64,000 nt of DNA from Metaphire vulgaris (lineage: Eukaryota; Annelida; Clitellata; Crassiclitellata; Megascolecidae): positions 16,441,381 to 16,505,380 of the forward strand of contig CM030833.1 in the NCBI GenBank assembly GCA_018105865.1. The letters are read 5' to 3'. The position numbers and the translations under genes are program-made. The notes beneath the pieces were generated by a model that searched no databases, had not been told where the DNA came from, and saw only the letters and a program-made list of their open reading frames with translations. Each line of letters opens with the position of its first letter. Position 1 is the first letter of the stretch. This document shows positions 62,134 through 64,000 of the stretch, piece by piece.

Positions 62134-63830
62134 TAACTGACCTCACAGACTGTACCAAAATCTGCTAACTGTTTTGAAGAAGAAAAAACGTTCTGCTAGA
62201 GATTGAGCGAGTGTCAGAGATTCAATCAGAGCTCTTCATTCATCATCGACAATTTTGTGGAAATCTTTATGTTTTAACTCATGGTTGTGTACTACTTTTT
62301 TATGCTGTGCTTGTCACGAATAACGATGATTATAATGATGCTTTACATTGGCTATTTTCCCCACTGCTTCTGTCAAAATACACAGCAGACAAATCATGTT
62401 CTTCTCTTGAACAAAACAGTAATATTGCTTAATCTACTCATCATGAAACTGCTGAGTTAAATTGTCGACTTTTCTTTTGTGATTAGCTGCCAATTTTGCA
62501 AAGAAACTAAATCAAAACAAACAGGAAAATGTAGCAAAAGATGTTGTGCTTGGGGTTAACGGCTTTTGTACAAATTTTCCTGCCAAAGTTATGCTCAGGG
62601 TTAAATTTTTCAAGGAGGTCAATGGCAATGCTGCCAGGCAAGTTTCACAGCCAGTTTATGAAGAATGTGTCATTTGTATGTGCTTTCCTGTCAGACATTG
62701 TGGGCCACTCGGTGACTTGTTGTGAGCCTGATTTGGCCATTGGACCTGAGTTTGTGCACCATTATTATGGTAAAGACGGTTAAAGACAAGACATTACAAG
62801 ATACTATTAAAGATACTATTAAAGAATACCAGTCTGCATTGATTTGGTGTGTTGTTGTCTTGCTTAGGGCGACGAAAATGATGATCCACAAAAAATAATG
62901 CAAGCAGGCATTGGCACGGTGACTGAGAGTACTCTTTGGCAATTTAAAATTAAGAGGGACGTCTTCACACTTGCGTTCCAAGTTGTTCAAAGAGTTTGTG
63001 TGCTAATATTTATCTTTATTGTCTACAGGTTAGATGCTTGACATATCTTGTATTTGATTTTGCCACGTGGAACAACAGGGAGTGACAATTTTATTGTGTA
63101 AAAATCTTTGGTATCTGTCTATCTGAGGGATGAATCAGAATAGATTGATATAATTCAGTTCCTTAAAATCTGGTGGGAATTTGCTACCTTCCAATATGGT
63201 GGATGATAGCATGTATTTCATATCCACCTGAAAACGATCAATTTTGTAGCGCCAGTTGGATAATGAAATTTGATTTAATCAATGAATGCTCTAGTCAGAC
63301 ATGAAATTCAAAGCTGTTGTTCAGTTTATTCAATATCAGAGTCCAGGTAAAGCTATAGAAGCAACATATCTGGGCATAAAAATGGTACAAAATGAACAGC
63401 AGCGCCAAGGACAAATTGACAAAATAGCCCCAACAAATCAACCAGGACAACCTTACGGGATTCTCATCCCTTAGGTTATCCCTCACTCATTGTAGTATGA
63501 ACAACCTCTGATCAGCTAATTGACTATCACTTTCTATGCTAAATTATAAACTTAACTATTTTAGTTACTTAATTAATTTGTATTCGAGTTTTAACTTTGA
63601 CTTCTCTAGTATAAGTTAGTTAAGTTTCTTGCATCATTATGTATTTCTGTTTATTTCTTGCGTCGTTATTATGTATTTCTGTTTATGTTGCTGAATTTTG
63701 CTGAATAAACGCAAAATTTGGATAAACATATTGACAAAGCAGTCCAGCAATAGGGTAACTCGTGAAAACCAACCCAACATACCTCATAGTAGGAAGCTAA
63801 GAACCGGTTTAAATGTGAGTTGGAAATTTT
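62134..63830. other. No gene identified
   Basis: An open frame around 62487-62730 (NFAKKLNQNKQENVAKDVVL in one reading) has no family I can name and is broken further on. The rest is AT-rich without recognisable exons. Confidence 0.4.
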
Positions 63831-63940
63831 GTGTACCATATTATCTCGGGTATAATACGCACCCTGAGTTTCAAAAATTTTCATAATGCAAAAATCTTTA
63901 AACCTATGTATAATACGCACCTGAAATTTTGAGAACCAGC
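63831..63940. repeat. GTATAATACGCACC repeat fragment
   Basis: Two copies of TATAATACGCACC about 60 bp apart suggest a MITE terminus that may continue past the right edge. Confidence 0.45.
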
Positions 63941-64000
63941 GGTCAACTTTCCAGTTTGAATGAGGCAAAACGGACCACCTTTAACTTCTCGGCTGCTGTA

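Noticed and set aside
61895..62168. Short genes on either strand near 62 kb
   Set aside because: Both frames lie across the TA-flanked MITE and its terminal repeats.
62487..62783. Possible exon or gene around 62.5 kb
   Set aside because: One frame is open for about 80 codons after a GATTAG acceptor, but neither frame resembles DCST1 or any family I know, and the phase is wrong for DCST1.

Overview
The window is animal nuclear DNA. Genes are split into short exons separated by long introns, with conventional GT-AG splice sites. The exons I recognise belong to metazoan families: a Rel/NF-kappaB factor, a SIX4/5 homeobox factor and a DCST1-like fertilisation membrane protein. The intervening DNA is full of animal DNA transposons (hAT, CACTA-like, mariner), non-LTR retrotransposons and SINEs. 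I cannot name the species. The mixture suggests a marine invertebrate (deuterostome or lophotrochozoan), but this is inference.

Layout. 0-1.7 kb: two minus-strand exons of the Rel homology domain of a Rel-type gene that runs off the left edge. 1.8-8.4 kb: repeats, including a tRNA-derived SINE, a foldback element with minisatellite arms and a series of hAT MITEs with perfect 8-bp target duplications. 8.4-12.2 kb: a probable CACTA-type element whose ends bracket a four-exon minus-strand gene of a poorly characterised, SAMD3-like family. 12.2-36.2 kb: the SIX4/5 locus. It has a TATA-type candidate promoter (14.35 kb), a SIX-domain plus homeodomain exon (17.7-18.6 kb), an intron of nearly 11 kb loaded with MITEs, a 5S-rRNA-derived SINE and a near-identical tandem duplication, and a phase-matched second coding exon (29.46-30.03 kb). 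36.4-55.8 kb: a plus-strand DCST1-like gene for which I assembled seven phase-consistent exons encoding 383 residues; its C-terminal half is not in view. 55.9-64 kb: dead LINEs, a broken mariner transposase, a TA-flanked MITE and unassigned AT-rich sequence.

The genes do not form a pathway; they are neighbouring loci. What unifies the window is its transposon biology. About 30 hAT-type MITEs with many different termini share a dispersed motif, GACCTTTTTTGCTTGTCAG, in roughly 35 copies on both strands. The motif looks like a compact 3' splice site. A second signal is the 8-bp palindrome TAGGCCTA, with 23 copies, 21 of them between 12.7 and 35 kb, where about one is expected by chance. Other points of interest are the CACTA-like element carrying an intron-containing gene, foldback elements that share a core but have different minisatellite arms, and SINEs with 5S or tRNA heads on a common 3' body.
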